DNA of 17,453 nt from Legionella longbeachae (lineage in GTDB: Bacteria > Pseudomonadota > Gammaproteobacteria > Legionellales > Legionellaceae): contig JACPOX010000220.1 in NCBI GenBank assembly GCA_016191305.1, positions 1 through 17,453 on the forward strand, given 5' to 3'. Positions 7,726-15,885 of this stretch are shown in pieces. Each line of letters begins with the position of its first letter. Position 1 is the stretch's first letter. Made by a program: the position numbers and the translations under genes. The notes below the pieces were generated by a model. It was given only the letters and a program-made list of their open reading frames with translations. It was not told the origin of the DNA and made no database searches.

Positions 7726-7783
7726 AAAATTGAGATACCACTTAATATTAATGCAACAAATTAGAGAGTATTCAAAAAAATTT

Positions 7784-7809
7784 GTCATTCCCGTGAAGGT
7801 GGGAATCCA
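7784..7809. repeat. dRS3/REP-like hairpin repeat
   Basis: The sequence is a variant of the widespread proteobacterial repeat with core ATTCCC-N8-GGGAAT: ATTCCC at 7787-7792 and GGGAAT at 7801-7806. The interior GTGAAGGT adds two G-T wobble pairs around a GAAG loop. The flanking GTC and CCA also fit the usual longer consensus. The two changes from the common GCGAAGGC interior are compensating wobble changes, so the stem survives. It sits between the mnmA start and the promoter at 7827-7835, just where a -35 element would be. Identification as this repeat family is from memory of the consensus. Confidence 0.7.
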
Positions 7810-7818
7810 TTTTCAATG

Positions 7819-7835
7819 TAACACGGTGTTATAAT
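7819..7835 (+). promoter_or_regulatory. Extended -10 promoter with overlapping 13-base palindrome, start of the rpmF-fab cluster
   Basis: TATAAT at 7830-7835 is a perfect -10 hexamer and is preceded by TG one base away (7827-7828), the extended -10 arrangement that can dispense with a -35. No -35 match is present at 16 to 18 bases. RNA would begin near 7842, leaving a leader of about 76 bases before ATG 7918. The leader contains a weak ATCTC/GAGAT hairpin at 7844-7863. TAACAC-G-GTGTTA at 7819-7831 is a perfect 13-base inverted repeat that covers the TG and the first two bases of the -10. A bound protein would therefore block polymerase. I cannot match it to a known fatty-acid regulator site such as FadR, PsrA or FabR. 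Confidence 0.55.
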
Positions 7836-7917
7836 GTGCATGAATCTCCGCCTTAGTAGAGATGACATATTTTAAATGAATATTCTCAAAAATATAACCC
7901 TTTAGGATACGACAATA

Positions 7918-8331
7918 ATGCAGTACTTACAAGAAATGATAAAACAAGGCTTACAAACAAAAATAATAACACTTAATGAACGGTTACCTTTTTTTATAAT
8001 TAGCCCCTGCCAGTTACAAGTGAATTATCAGGTTGAAGCTAAAGATGATTTTTACTTGCTTGATTTACATGCTAAGGGGGAGCTACATATTCAATGTCAG
8101 CGTTGTCTGGATGAATTTAATTTTCCATATAACAACAGTACAGAGGTTGCTATATGTCGTAGCGATGAGAGGGCAGAACAGGTACAGGAACTGTATGAAT
8201 GTATTGTTTCTGAAAATTTGCAATTAAGTATTGAAGAGATACTTATTGATGAATTACACCTTTATGTGCCACAATTTCACCCCAATACTAATGATTGTAA
8301 CAGTGAAATCAACCAAATTTTAGTGGGATAA
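7918..8331 (+). CDS. YceD/DUF177 family protein, short form
   Basis: DUF177 proteins are encoded next to rpmF in most bacteria and in plants. They are tied to 23S rRNA accumulation and 50S ribosome maturation; the molecular job is not settled. The 137-residue product has the family's central motif HIQCQRCLDEF with Cys60 and Cys63, and the later DELHLYVPQFHP segment ending near a third cysteine. It is about 35 residues shorter than E. coli YceD. It stops right after NQILVG and lacks the C-terminal NPFxxL-type motif usual in the family. No continuation of that motif is visible in other frames downstream. ATG 7918 has AGGA about eleven bases upstream, which is distant; ATG 7936 is in frame but less well placed. 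It is the first gene of the cluster, 78 bases before rpmF. Confidence 0.85.
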   Translation: MQYLQEMIKQGLQTKIITLNERLPFFIISPCQLQVNYQVEAKDDFYLLDLHAKGELHIQCQRCLDEFNFPYNNSTEVAICRSDERAEQVQELYECIVSENLQLSIEEILIDELHLYVPQFHPNTNDCNSEINQILVG

Positions 8332-8409
8332 AGTGAATTTTATTGAAATTTTATCTAATTAACACTAAAATTCCTGCTTTATGAATGCAAATTGTTTAGG
8401 AGTAATACA

Positions 8410-8601
8410 ATGGCAGTACAACAAAATAAGAAATCGCGCTCACGTCGTGACATGCGTCGTTCACATGATGCGTTGACCAAACCAACACTTTCTGTTGATG
8501 CAACTACAGGTGAAACGCATCTTCGTCATCATATGACTCCAGATGGCTACTATCGAGGTAGAAAAATTATTGAAACTGATACCGTTTACGAACAAGAGTA
8601 A
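8410..8601 (+). CDS. rpmF: 50S ribosomal protein L32
   Basis: A small basic protein of the large ribosomal subunit. The 63-residue product begins [20 protein letters not shown] and contains [16 protein letters not shown], both diagnostic. It has no zinc-binding cysteines, as in the gammaproteobacterial form. It is six residues longer than E. coli L32, ending [14 protein letters not shown] lies seven bases before ATG 8410; the TTG at 8392 in the same frame is discarded. Five bases separate its stop from the plsX start, so translation of plsX is probably coupled to that of a highly expressed ribosomal gene. Confidence 0.98.
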   Translation: MAVQQNKKSRSRRDMRRSHDALTKPTLSVDATTGETHLRHHMTPDGYYRGRKIIETDTVYEQE

Positions 8602-8606
8602 TTTTC

Positions 8607-9635
8607 TTGAAAAATATCACCATTGCAATTGATGCGATGGGTGGGGATCATGGTTTAAGTGTTGTGATTCCTGCCTGTGTGCGTGCAGCAAAAAATAATC
8701 CTGATTTGAAACTCATACTTGTTGGAGTTCACGACAGAATTCATGAGTCCCTAAAAAAACAAGGTGTGTTGTCATCAAATCAATTTTCTATAGTTCATGC
8801 ATCCGAAGTGGTTGCTATGGATGAATTGCCTTCACACGCTTTGCGGAATAAAAAAGATTCATCGATGCGTGTAGCTATTAATCTGGTGAAAGACGGTATG
8901 GCGCAAGCTTGTGTTAGTGCTGGAAACACTGGTGCTCTAATGGCTACTGCGCGTTATGTTTTAAAGACTTTACCAGGTATTGACCGACCTGCAATTGTTT
9001 CTGAATTACCAACTATAAAGGGTAGAACCTGGGTTATTGATTTAGGAGCGAATGTTGATTCCTGTGCAGAACATTTATTTCAATTTGCAGTCATGGGATC
9101 TGCCCTTGTACAAGCTGTTGCCAATAAACCTAAACCTAAAATCGCCTTATTAAATATTGGTGTTGAAGAAATGAAAGGAAATGATCAGGTCAAACGAACT
9201 GCTCATATGCTTGCGGAATGTTCAGTAATGAACTACGTGGGATATGTTGAAGGAGATCATTTTTATTCTGGTGATGTAGATTTGGTGGTTTGTGATGGTT
9301 TTGTAGGTAATGTTGCTTTAAAAGCAAGTGAAGGTCTTGCAAAACTCTTTTTAAGTTTACTTTTGGAATCATTCAGTAAAAATTGGTACACCAAACTTGC
9401 TGCTTTGATAGCACGTCCAGCATTAAAGCATCTTAAGAGACGCTTTGACCCTTCTCGCTATAATGGCGCCAGTATGTTGGGTTTAAATGGAATTGTAGTC
9501 AAAAGTCATGGCGGTGCTAATGAACTAGGGTTTCAACATGCCATAGAACAAGCTGTTCTTGAAGTTAAAAATAACGTGATTGATTTAGTGCGGGTTCAAA
9601 TAAACGATTTTATAAATCAAGGGCTGTTGTTATGA
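8607..9635 (+). CDS. plsX: Phosphate acyltransferase PlsX
   Basis: Makes acyl-phosphate from acyl-ACP at the membrane surface; PlsY then uses it for the first acylation of glycerol-3-phosphate. The 342-residue protein matches E. coli PlsX throughout. Visible blocks are [11 protein letters not shown] at the N terminus, [54 protein letters not shown] and the C-terminal [14 protein letters not shown]. The start is TTG at 8607: the nearest ATG (8637) falls inside the conserved MGGD motif, so the non-ATG start is required. Only a weak GAG precedes it, at the end of rpmF. The gene's last four bases overlap the fabH start (ATGA), a typical coupling arrangement. Confidence 0.96.
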   Translation: MKNITIAIDAMGGDHGLSVVIPACVRAAKNNPDLKLILVGVHDRIHESLKKQGVLSSNQFSIVHASEVVAMDELPSHALRNKKDSSMRVAINLVKDGMAQACVSAGNTGALMATARYVLKTLPGIDRPAIVSELPTIKGRTWVIDLGANVDSCAEHLFQFAVMGSALVQAVANKPKPKIALLNIGVEEMKGNDQVKRTAHMLAECSVMNYVGYVEGDHFYSGDVDLVVCDGFVGNVALKASEGLAKLFLSLLLESFSKNWYTKLAALIARPALKHLKRRFDPSRYNGASMLGLNGIVVKSHGGANELGFQHAIEQAVLEVKNNVIDLVRVQINDFINQGLLL

Positions 9636-10585
9636 TAAATGCTGTAATTAGTGGTACCGGAAGCTATATTCCTGAAAAACAATTAACTAATCTTGAGCTG
9701 GAGTCGATGTTGGATACCAGTCATGAGTGGATAGTGAGCAGAACGGGAATTAGTAGCCGCAGCATTGCCCAACCTCATGAAAGCACATCATACATGGCTT
9801 CTAAAGCTGCAGAGCAGGCGTTGAGTGCATCTGGCCTGGATGCTGATGAAATTGATTTAATATTGGTTGCAACGTGTACACCGGATCACTTTTTCCCCGG
9901 TGTTGCTTGTTACGTACAGCATGCTTTAAAAATTAAAAAACCCATACCAGCGTTTGATGTTGGTGCTGCATGTAGCGGCTTTGTTTATGTAATGGATATA
10001 GCAAAGCAATACATAGCTACAGGTTCAGCGAAGCATATATTAGTTATAGGTAGTGAAAGTATGTCCAGAGCTGTGGATTGGACTGACCGTACAACCTGTG
10101 TTTTATTTGGTGATGGGGCTGGAGCTGTGGTTTTAAGTGCCAGTGAAAGGCAAGGCATTATGGGTAGTGTATTGCATGCCTCTTATGATGCTGAAAAGTT
10201 ATTGAACCTTAGTAATGCAACATTTGAAAATCAACGTGCGACGATTAGTATGCGTGGTAATGAGGTTTTTAAAATTGCTGTCAAGATTATGGGCGATGTT
10301 GTTGATGAGGTTTTAACTGCCAGTCAATTGAAAAAATCTGATATTCAATGGTTAATCCCTCATCAAGCAAATATGCGTATTATTCAAGCTATAGCTAAAA
10401 AGCTCGATCTTCCTATGTCACAAGTGATTGTTACTATTGGTAGTCAGGGTAATACATCCGCTGCTTCTATTCCCTTAGCTCTAGATCATTCTATTCGAAC
10501 CAATCAGATTACAAGAGATGAGTTGTTATTGATTGAGTCATTTGGAGGTGGAATGACTTGGGGAGCTATGATTATTCGTTATTAA
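9632..10585 (+). CDS. fabH: Beta-ketoacyl-ACP synthase III (FabH)
   Basis: Starts each fatty acid by condensing acetyl-CoA with malonyl-ACP. The 317-residue product has the same length as E. coli FabH and the full catalytic triad: Cys114 in [10 protein letters not shown], His244 in PHQANMRI and Asn274 in [10 protein letters not shown]. It also has the [13 protein letters not shown] and [10 protein letters not shown] blocks and the C-terminal [17 protein letters not shown] 9632 overlaps the plsX stop by four bases. After fabH there is a 125-base gap before fabD, longer than in E. coli. That gap contains a loose two-part stem (TCCTG with CAGGA, inner GCG with CGC), which I do not rate as a terminator. 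Confidence 0.97.
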   Translation: MINAVISGTGSYIPEKQLTNLELESMLDTSHEWIVSRTGISSRSIAQPHESTSYMASKAAEQALSASGLDADEIDLILVATCTPDHFFPGVACYVQHALKIKKPIPAFDVGAACSGFVYVMDIAKQYIATGSAKHILVIGSESMSRAVDWTDRTTCVLFGDGAGAVVLSASERQGIMGSVLHASYDAEKLLNLSNATFENQRATISMRGNEVFKIAVKIMGDVVDEVLTASQLKKSDIQWLIPHQANMRIIQAIAKKLDLPMSQVIVTIGSQGNTSAASIPLALDHSIRTNQITRDELLLIESFGGGMTWGAMIIRY

Positions 10586-10710
10586 TAATTAATTTGAGGT
10601 ATTTATTCGTATTTGTCCTGAAGTTTTGCGCTGAATCCGCTGACACACAGGATGAGTAGTTGTCGTTTGTGTTGTTTTTTGTATTGAAGTTTTAGTTCGG
10701 AGCTATTTTT

Positions 10711-11664
10711 ATGGTGAGCACAGCATTTGTATTTCCTGGGCAAGGATCGCAATCGGTGGGTATGTTGGCAGATTTTGAGCTGCAATATCCTGTTATTGTA
10801 AAAACTTTTGCAGAAGCATCTGAAGCTGTAGGTTATGATTTGTGGAAACTGGTACAACATGGACCCGAAGATAAATTAAATCAAACAGAACACACTCAAG
10901 TTGCTATGCTTACAGCAGATGTAGCTGTATATAGATTGCTGGAACAGCATGATATTGTTAAGCCTAAGTTTATGGCAGGCCATAGCTTAGGGGAATATGC
11001 AGCATTAGTTAGCGCGGGTGTATTGTCTTTATTTGATGCAGCATGTTTGGTTGCCTATAGAGGGCAAGTAATGCAAAATGCCGTACCTTTAGGTTTAGGT
11101 GCAATGGCTGCAATAGTTGGTTTGACTGATGAGCAGGTTAATGATTTGTGTGAACAAGCTAGCCAACCAAATGAACTTGTTACACCAGCTAATTATAATG
11201 CAATTGGACAAGTTGTTGTTGCAGGACACACTCCTGCTGTTACAAGGATCATAGGTTTGGCTGAAGAGGCTGGTGCACGGCTTGCTAAAGTTATTCCTGT
11301 TAGTGTTCCTTGTCATTGTCCCTTACTTTTTGAAGCAGCTGAATCCTATGCTGAATACTTAAATAAGATTGAATTCAAAAACACCAAAATAAATGTGGTG
11401 AGTAATGTGGACCTAAGTATTTATCATTCAGCACAGCATATACGAGAAAAATTAAAAGAGCAGTTATATAGTCCTGTGCGATGGGTTGAAACCATTCAAC
11501 TCTTTAAAAATAATGGAGTAGAACTTATTTTGGAGTGTGGTCCAGGAAAAGTGCTTAGTGGATTAATTAAAAGAATTGACAGAAGTTTAAATACTATTAG
11601 TGTTTACGATACTATTAGTTTGGAACAGGTTGAAGAACAGTTTTGTGTTGCTAGTAGCTTGTAG
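10711..11664 (+). CDS. fabD: Malonyl-CoA:ACP transacylase
   Basis: Moves malonyl from CoA to the acyl carrier protein, supplying the extender unit for every elongation round. The 317-residue protein begins with FVFPGQGSQSVGML. It contains the nucleophile Ser92 in GHSLGEYAALV, Arg117 that holds the malonyl carboxylate, and His202 in PVSVPCHCPLL, the catalytic partner. The terminal GPGKVLSGLIKRI is also typical. ATG 10711 has GGAG eight bases upstream. Both flanking gaps are wide for a fab operon (125 bases to fabH, 179 to fabG), and the second holds inverted repeats. Confidence 0.97.
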   Translation: MVSTAFVFPGQGSQSVGMLADFELQYPVIVKTFAEASEAVGYDLWKLVQHGPEDKLNQTEHTQVAMLTADVAVYRLLEQHDIVKPKFMAGHSLGEYAALVSAGVLSLFDAACLVAYRGQVMQNAVPLGLGAMAAIVGLTDEQVNDLCEQASQPNELVTPANYNAIGQVVVAGHTPAVTRIIGLAEEAGARLAKVIPVSVPCHCPLLFEAAESYAEYLNKIEFKNTKINVVSNVDLSIYHSAQHIREKLKEQLYSPVRWVETIQLFKNNGVELILECGPGKVLSGLIKRIDRSLNTISVYDTISLEQVEEQFCVASSL

Positions 11665-11682
11665 GCCAAGGCCATTGTAAGA

Positions 11683-11757
11683 GTAGGTTGGGCTCCTGGC
11701 CCAACCAAGAATTATACTTTAGGCTGGTGTTCATGTTGGGCCATGGGCTCAACCTAC
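11683..11757. repeat. Paired inverted-repeat element in the fabD-fabG gap
   Basis: Two hairpins sit side by side and also pair with each other. Hairpin one is GGTTGGGC 11686-11693 with GCCCAACC 11699-11706, a perfect eight-base stem with loop TCCTG. Hairpin two is GTTGGGCC 11735-11742 with GGCTCAAC 11746-11753, with one G-T wobble. The outside halves GTAGGTTG 11683-11690 and CAACCTAC 11750-11757 are perfectly complementary. The GTAGGTTGGGC motif resembles a repeat scattered between genes in many gammaproteobacteria. It is much richer in GC than the genes beside it. Further small palindromes follow (TGGCGCCA near 11760-11767, CGGGCCCG near 11791-11798). The 179-base gap contains nothing else I can name. 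Confidence 0.65.
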
Positions 11758-11843
11758 ATTGGCGCCACGGTTCCTTAACTGAATGATAATCGGGCCCGGA
11801 GCCTAATCTGTGAGAAGATAATTTTCAACTTAGAGGAAATTAC

Positions 11844-12590
11844 ATGATAAGTTTAGAAGGGAAAATTGCCTTAGTTACAGGGGCAAGCCGAGGAATAGGC
11901 CAGGCTATTGCCCTTAGATTGGCACGTCAGGGTGCTTTTGTTTTTGGTACAGCAACTACTGATCAAGGTGCTCAATCAATTAATGCCTATTTTGAAAAAG
12001 AAAAATTACCAGGCAAAGGGCTTATGCTTGACGTAACTAAGTCAGATCAAATAGAACAGGTTATGGGACTATTAGCCCAAGAGAATCAGTCTCCTTCAAT
12101 ATTAGTGAATAATGCCGGAATTACATCGGATAATTTATTACTGCGTATGGATGATGATGAATGGTATAAAGTTATAGAAACAAATTTGAACTCTATATAC
12201 AAAATGTCTAAAATTTGCATTAAATCTATGTTTAGAGCACGGTGGGGACGGATTATTTCCATTGGATCTGTGGTGGGTTCAAGTGGAAATTCGGGCCAGG
12301 TAAATTATACTGCAGCAAAGGCTGGTATCGTTGGTTTTAGTAAGTCTTTAGCGCAGGAAATTGGAAGCAGAGGGATTACTGTTAACGTGGTTGCACCGGG
12401 TTTTATTGATACTGATATGACTGCTTCCTTACCCGATATGGTAAAGGAGGAAATGCTGAAAAGAATTCCTATGCGAAAGCTGGGACAACCTGAAGATATA
12501 GCTGATGCTGTTGCTTTTTTAGCATCAGAGAGTGCTAAATATATCACAGGTGAAACAATTCATGTCAACGGCGGCATGTATATGAATTAA
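11844..12590 (+). CDS. fabG: 3-oxoacyl-ACP reductase
   Basis: NADPH-dependent reduction of 3-ketoacyl-ACP, the first reduction of each elongation cycle. The 248-residue short-chain dehydrogenase has the cofactor motif TGASRGIG at 12-19, NNAGIT at 89-94, and the catalytic set Asn114, Ser142, Tyr155 and Lys159 (SIGSVVG and YTAAKAG). The C-terminal ITGETIHVNGGMYMN is typical. The position next to fabD and acpP makes FabG, rather than another family member, the secure call. ATG 11844 has GAGGAAA about six bases upstream. Because of the repeat-filled gap before it, fabG may have a transcription start of its own, though I found no convincing promoter. Confidence 0.97.
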   Translation: MISLEGKIALVTGASRGIGQAIALRLARQGAFVFGTATTDQGAQSINAYFEKEKLPGKGLMLDVTKSDQIEQVMGLLAQENQSPSILVNNAGITSDNLLLRMDDDEWYKVIETNLNSIYKMSKICIKSMFRARWGRIISIGSVVGSSGNSGQVNYTAAKAGIVGFSKSLAQEIGSRGITVNVVAPGFIDTDMTASLPDMVKEEMLKRIPMRKLGQPEDIADAVAFLASESAKYITGETIHVNGGMYMN

Positions 12591-12678
12591 ATGCACTTGC
12601 GTTATCTGAATAAATGAATAAACTAAGTTACCTAGTGTTTTTTAATATTTCTATCAACCGAAAGAGGAAAATCTAGTT

Positions 12679-12927
12679 ATGAGTACAGTTGAAGATCGTG
12701 TTCGCAAAATTGTTGTTGAACAATTAGGCGTAAAAGAAGAAGAGCTAAAGAATGATGCATCATTTGTTGATGATTTAGGTGCTGATTCTTTAGATACTGT
12801 GGAATTGGTTATGGCTCTTGAAGAAGAATTTGAAACAGAAATTCCTGATGAAAAAGCTGAAAAAATTACCACGATTCAAGAAGCGATTGATTATATTGAA
12901 TCTAATTTAAATAAAGAAGAAGCATAA
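12679..12927 (+). CDS. acpP: Acyl carrier protein
   Basis: Carries growing acyl chains on a 4'-phosphopantetheine arm. The 82-residue, strongly acidic protein has Ser37 in [17 protein letters not shown], the attachment site. Its helix pattern is canonical: [15 protein letters not shown], then [24 protein letters not shown] lies ten bases before ATG 12679. ACP must be made in far greater amounts than its neighbours. Two structures may serve that: a weak stem with a T run at about 12622-12642 upstream (ACTA/TAGT then GTTTTTT) and a strong hairpin downstream at 12946-12973. A separate upstream promoter is likely but the hexamers in 12591-12678 are poor. Confidence 0.98.
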   Translation: MSTVEDRVRKIVVEQLGVKEEELKNDASFVDDLGADSLDTVELVMALEEEFETEIPDEKAEKITTIQEAIDYIESNLNKEEA

Positions 12928-12946
12928 TCTTTTTGCTTTTGTCTCT

Positions 12947-12973
12947 TCTCTCGCGCGCTCGGTGTGTGGGAGA
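12947..12973 (+). other. GC-rich RNA hairpin between acpP and fabF
   Basis: In the RNA, 12947-12958 can pair with 12962-12973 over twelve positions, of which about four are G-U, closing on a three-base loop. It lies 20 bases after the acpP stop and 16 bases before the fabF ribosome site. No U run follows it, so it is not a standard terminator. A role in stabilising the acpP end of the message or damping read-through to fabF is an inference. It stands out because flanking DNA is AT-rich. Confidence 0.5.
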
Positions 12974-13000
12974 TGGGAATTGTATTTCGAGGAGCTTTCA

Positions 13001-14239
13001 TTGAACAAGCGGCGTGTTGTAGTGACCGGTATGGGTATGATAACCCCTGTCGGACTTAATGTAAAAGATACTTGGCAAAATATATTGGCTGGTGTTAGTG
13101 GTGTAGTTTTGGCAGATGAATTTGATGCTAGCGAATACAGTACACGAATTTGGGCTAAGGTTAAGAATTTTAATATTGAGAACTATGTTCCGCTGAAAGA
13201 TGCTCGTAAAATGGATGTATTTACTCAGTATGGTATTGCTGCCGCTGATGAGGCGGTGATCGATTCGGGTTTGACGATTGATGAAAAATTATCAAACCGT
13301 ATTGGTGTGGCTGTTGGTGCGGGTATTGGAGGCATCCAGACAATTACCAATAATCAGGACAAACTTGTAGCAGGTGGTCCACGTAAAGTTTCTCCTTTTT
13401 TTATTCCGGCAGGAATTATTAATATGGTTGCCGGACAGATTTCAATCAGACATAAACTTAAAGGGCCTAATATTTCTGTGGTGACCGCATGTACTACTGG
13501 CACACATAATATTTGTCTTGCTGGTCGAATAATCGCATATGGTGATGCGGATGTTATGGTGTGTGGTGGCGCTGAAATGACTTTAACACCTCTATGTCTG
13601 GCAGGTTTTTCTGCTGTGCGATCTTTATCCAAACGTAATGATGAGCCTGAGAAAGCTTCACGCCCTTTCGATAAAGATCGAGATGGTTTTGTTATGGGTG
13701 AAGGTGCTGGTGTCCTTATACTGGAAGAGTATGAGCATGCAAAAGCCCGTGGTGCAAAAATTTATGCAGAACTTGTGGGTTTTGGTATGTCTGGAGATGC
13801 TTATCATATAACTGCACCTGATGAGGATGCAGATGGAGCAGCTCGTGCAATGGAAGCAGCAATACATGACGCAGGGATTGATGCAGAGCAAATTGATTAT
13901 ATTAATGCGCATGGCACATCTACAATTCTTAATGATTTAAATGAAACAAAAGCAATTAAACGAGTGTTTCAAAAACACGCTTATGAGCTGGCTGTAAGTT
14001 CTACTAAATCAATGACAGGTCATTTGTTAGGGGCTGCAGGTGCTGTAGAAGCAATATTTAGTATTTTGGCGATGAGAGATCAAATTGCACCTCCGACCAT
14101 TAATTTGGATAATCCCGGTGAAGAATGTGATTTGAATTATGTGCCTAATAAACCTCAAAAAAGAGCTATTAATTATGTTCTGAGTAATTCACTTGGTTTT
14201 GGTGGAACAAATGGTAGCTTATTATTCAAGCGGATTTAA
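13001..14239 (+). CDS. fabF: Beta-ketoacyl-ACP synthase II (FabF)
   Basis: Condenses malonyl-ACP with acyl-ACP during chain elongation, and in E. coli controls the temperature-dependent step to C18. With a TTG start at 13001 the product is 412 residues, against 413 for E. coli, and begins [19 protein letters not shown]. Catalytic residues are Cys164 in [10 protein letters not shown], His304 in NAHGTST, Lys336 in SSTKSMTGH and His341. [15 protein letters not shown] and the terminal [10 protein letters not shown] are also present. GAGGAG at 12989-12994 is six bases before the TTG. A GTG at 12962 would add 13 residues, but it lies inside the hairpin's right half and is unsupported by the family. 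The mltG ATG follows the stop with no gap. pabC, found after fabF in E. coli, is absent. Confidence 0.96.
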   Translation: MNKRRVVVTGMGMITPVGLNVKDTWQNILAGVSGVVLADEFDASEYSTRIWAKVKNFNIENYVPLKDARKMDVFTQYGIAAADEAVIDSGLTIDEKLSNRIGVAVGAGIGGIQTITNNQDKLVAGGPRKVSPFFIPAGIINMVAGQISIRHKLKGPNISVVTACTTGTHNICLAGRIIAYGDADVMVCGGAEMTLTPLCLAGFSAVRSLSKRNDEPEKASRPFDKDRDGFVMGEGAGVLILEEYEHAKARGAKIYAELVGFGMSGDAYHITAPDEDADGAARAMEAAIHDAGIDAEQIDYINAHGTSTILNDLNETKAIKRVFQKHAYELAVSSTKSMTGHLLGAAGAVEAIFSILAMRDQIAPPTINLDNPGEECDLNYVPNKPQKRAINYVLSNSLGFGGTNGSLLFKRI

Positions 14240-15238
14240 ATGATATTTCGAAGACATAAAAAATGGGTGTTTTACGTTGTTGCACTGTTTTTTATGTCTT
14301 TTTTGTTTGTGTCTTTGATTGCATACAAACAGCTGACAGCACCCATTATTCCAAAACAAGGCTCTGCAATTGTTATTCGTCTTGATCGAGCTGCATCAGC
14401 ATCTCAATTTGTCCAAACCTTAAAAAATAAAAATTTAATTCGTTCGAGTAAGCCACTTCTTATAATCATTCGTCTCAGTGGTTTATCGTCACAGCTTAAA
14501 GCAGGAATATATCAATTAAATCCAGGAGAAACTGCAATACAACTGCTGCATCGAGTTGTAGCAGGAGATGTGTTAACGCAAAATTTTACTATTATTGCAG
14601 GTACAACACAGCAGAAAGTAACCCAGGGTTTGATGGCGGCAGAATATTTAAATTATCATCCTGAAGATTGGAATGTCATTCGCGGTAATCATACTAATGC
14701 AGAAGGCTTATTACTTGCAGATACTTATCAATATCTTGGTGGAAGCAGCAGTAAAAGTATATTAAAGCAAGCACATCAAAACTTAATTAATTATTTAAAT
14801 ATGAGCTGGGCTAATAGAGGGTCTAATTTACCTTATAAAGATCCTTATGAATTACTTATAGCGGCCTCAATTATTGAAAAAGAAACGGCTGTTGCACAGG
14901 AGCGGCAATTGATTTCAGGTGTTATGGTGAACCGTTTAAATAAAAAAATGCCTTTGCAAATGGACCCAACTATAATTTATGGTTTAGGAACGGCCTATAC
15001 AGGAAAATTAACCCATAATGACATGCAAATTGATACACCTTATAACTCATATCGCTACAGAGGCTTGCCTCCTACGCCTATTGCTATGGTAAGTAAAGAA
15101 GCTTTGGATGCTGCGGCTCATCCACAACTCTCTAATTATTTATATTTTGTTGCTAAGGGAGATGGAACACATCAGTTTTCTGAAACTTATCAGCAGCAAA
15201 AACAAGCGATCCATCAATATCAACACAAGGGGATTTAA
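14240..15238 (+). CDS. mltG: Endolytic peptidoglycan transglycosylase MltG (YceG)
   Basis: An inner-membrane enzyme that cuts nascent glycan strands and is thought to set their length as a terminase. The 332-residue protein has a basic N terminus, one membrane helix at about 9-29, and a periplasmic body. The YceG/DUF175 catalytic domain contains ASIIEKET at 209-216 with the presumed catalytic Glu213. It also contains [12 protein letters not shown] at 239-250, [17 protein letters not shown] at 265-281 and [16 protein letters not shown] near the end. Residues 90-130 correspond to the LysM-like N-terminal subdomain (AGIYQL). The start codon abuts the fabF stop and its last base overlaps the tmk ATG (TAATG), so the three genes are tightly coupled. 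Confidence 0.95.
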   Translation: MIFRRHKKWVFYVVALFFMSFLFVSLIAYKQLTAPIIPKQGSAIVIRLDRAASASQFVQTLKNKNLIRSSKPLLIIIRLSGLSSQLKAGIYQLNPGETAIQLLHRVVAGDVLTQNFTIIAGTTQQKVTQGLMAAEYLNYHPEDWNVIRGNHTNAEGLLLADTYQYLGGSSSKSILKQAHQNLINYLNMSWANRGSNLPYKDPYELLIAASIIEKETAVAQERQLISGVMVNRLNKKMPLQMDPTIIYGLGTAYTGKLTHNDMQIDTPYNSYRYRGLPPTPIAMVSKEALDAAAHPQLSNYLYFVAKGDGTHQFSETYQQQKQAIHQYQHKGI

Positions 15239-15885
15239 TGTCATCCTTAATTGGGAAGCTAATCGTTATTGAGGGATTAGAAGGTGCCGGAAAGTCTACG
15301 GCAGTAAATACTGTTGAAGAGTCGTTGAATAAAAAAGGAATTAAAAGTATAAGTACACGCGAACCTGGGGGTACAGCGATTGGCGATATTTTGCGTAATA
15401 TAATTAAAAGTTATGATTATCGGGATGTTTTAGATGATCGTAGTGAATTATTATTGCTTTATACCGCAAGAATACAACTCCTGGAGCAAGTCATTTTACC
15501 TGCCTTACAAAAAGGCGTATGGGTTATTGCTGATCGATTTGAGCTGTCAACAATGGCCTATCAAGGTGGAGGTCGAGGATTAGATCAAGAGATTATTGAC
15601 CATTTATCTCACTTTGCCTTGAAGGGATTTAAGCCAGATCTCACTTTATATTTGGATATTAGCCCTGATGAAGGGATGAAGAGAGCAAAGTCTAGAGGCG
15701 CGCTTGATAGAATTGAGCAGCAATCGATTGATTTTTTTCATCGTGTCCATGAATGTTATATTCGTCATATCGAAATGAATTCTAATGTAATGCTTATCGA
15801 TGCTAGTCTTCCACTACCGGAAGTGCAATTGGCAATCCAAAAGGCAATAAATGAATTTATCGAGAGCCATACAAATGAGTCATAA
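15238..15885 (+). CDS. tmk: Thymidylate kinase
   Basis: Phosphorylates dTMP to dTDP for DNA synthesis. The 215-residue protein has the P-loop GLEGAGKST at 13-21, TREPGGT at 40-46, the DRF motif at 99-101, and [11 protein letters not shown] at 104-114 for thymine recognition. The LID region [11 protein letters not shown] at 152-162 has arginines, as in the E. coli type II enzyme. ATG 15238 shares one base with the mltG stop. Its 3' end overlaps the start of holB by eleven bases, or 35 if the earlier holB ATG is used. Confidence 0.97.
   Translation: MSSLIGKLIVIEGLEGAGKSTAVNTVEESLNKKGIKSISTREPGGTAIGDILRNIIKSYDYRDVLDDRSELLLLYTARIQLLEQVILPALQKGVWVIADRFELSTMAYQGGGRGLDQEIIDHLSHFALKGFKPDLTLYLDISPDEGMKRAKSRGALDRIEQQSIDFFHRVHECYIRHIEMNSNVMLIDASLPLPEVQLAIQKAINEFIESHTNES

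Noticed and set aside
7726..7788. Upstream extension of mnmA by 21 hydrophobic codons starting at ATG 7788
   Set aside because: It overlaps a dRS3-like repeat, has no spaced ribosome site, and makes the protein start unlike every MnmA; ATG 7725 gives the family start.
10586..10710. Possible terminator between fabH and fabD
   Set aside because: The best stem is a five-pair plus three-pair structure with seven-base internal loops, and its T run is too far away.
10603..10860. Leftward 85-residue frame across the fabH-fabD gap
   Set aside because: It runs antisense into conserved fabD codons and shows no ribosome site or family resemblance.
12962..13000. GTG start for fabF 13 codons upstream
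   Set aside because: It lies in the hairpin stem and adds residues absent from the family; TTG 13001 has GAGGAG six bases upstream and gives the normal length.
14237..14242. Missing pabC between fabF and mltG as a deletion scar
   Set aside because: The fabF stop and mltG start abut cleanly with no remnant; many bacteria lack pabC here, so this is ordinary variation.
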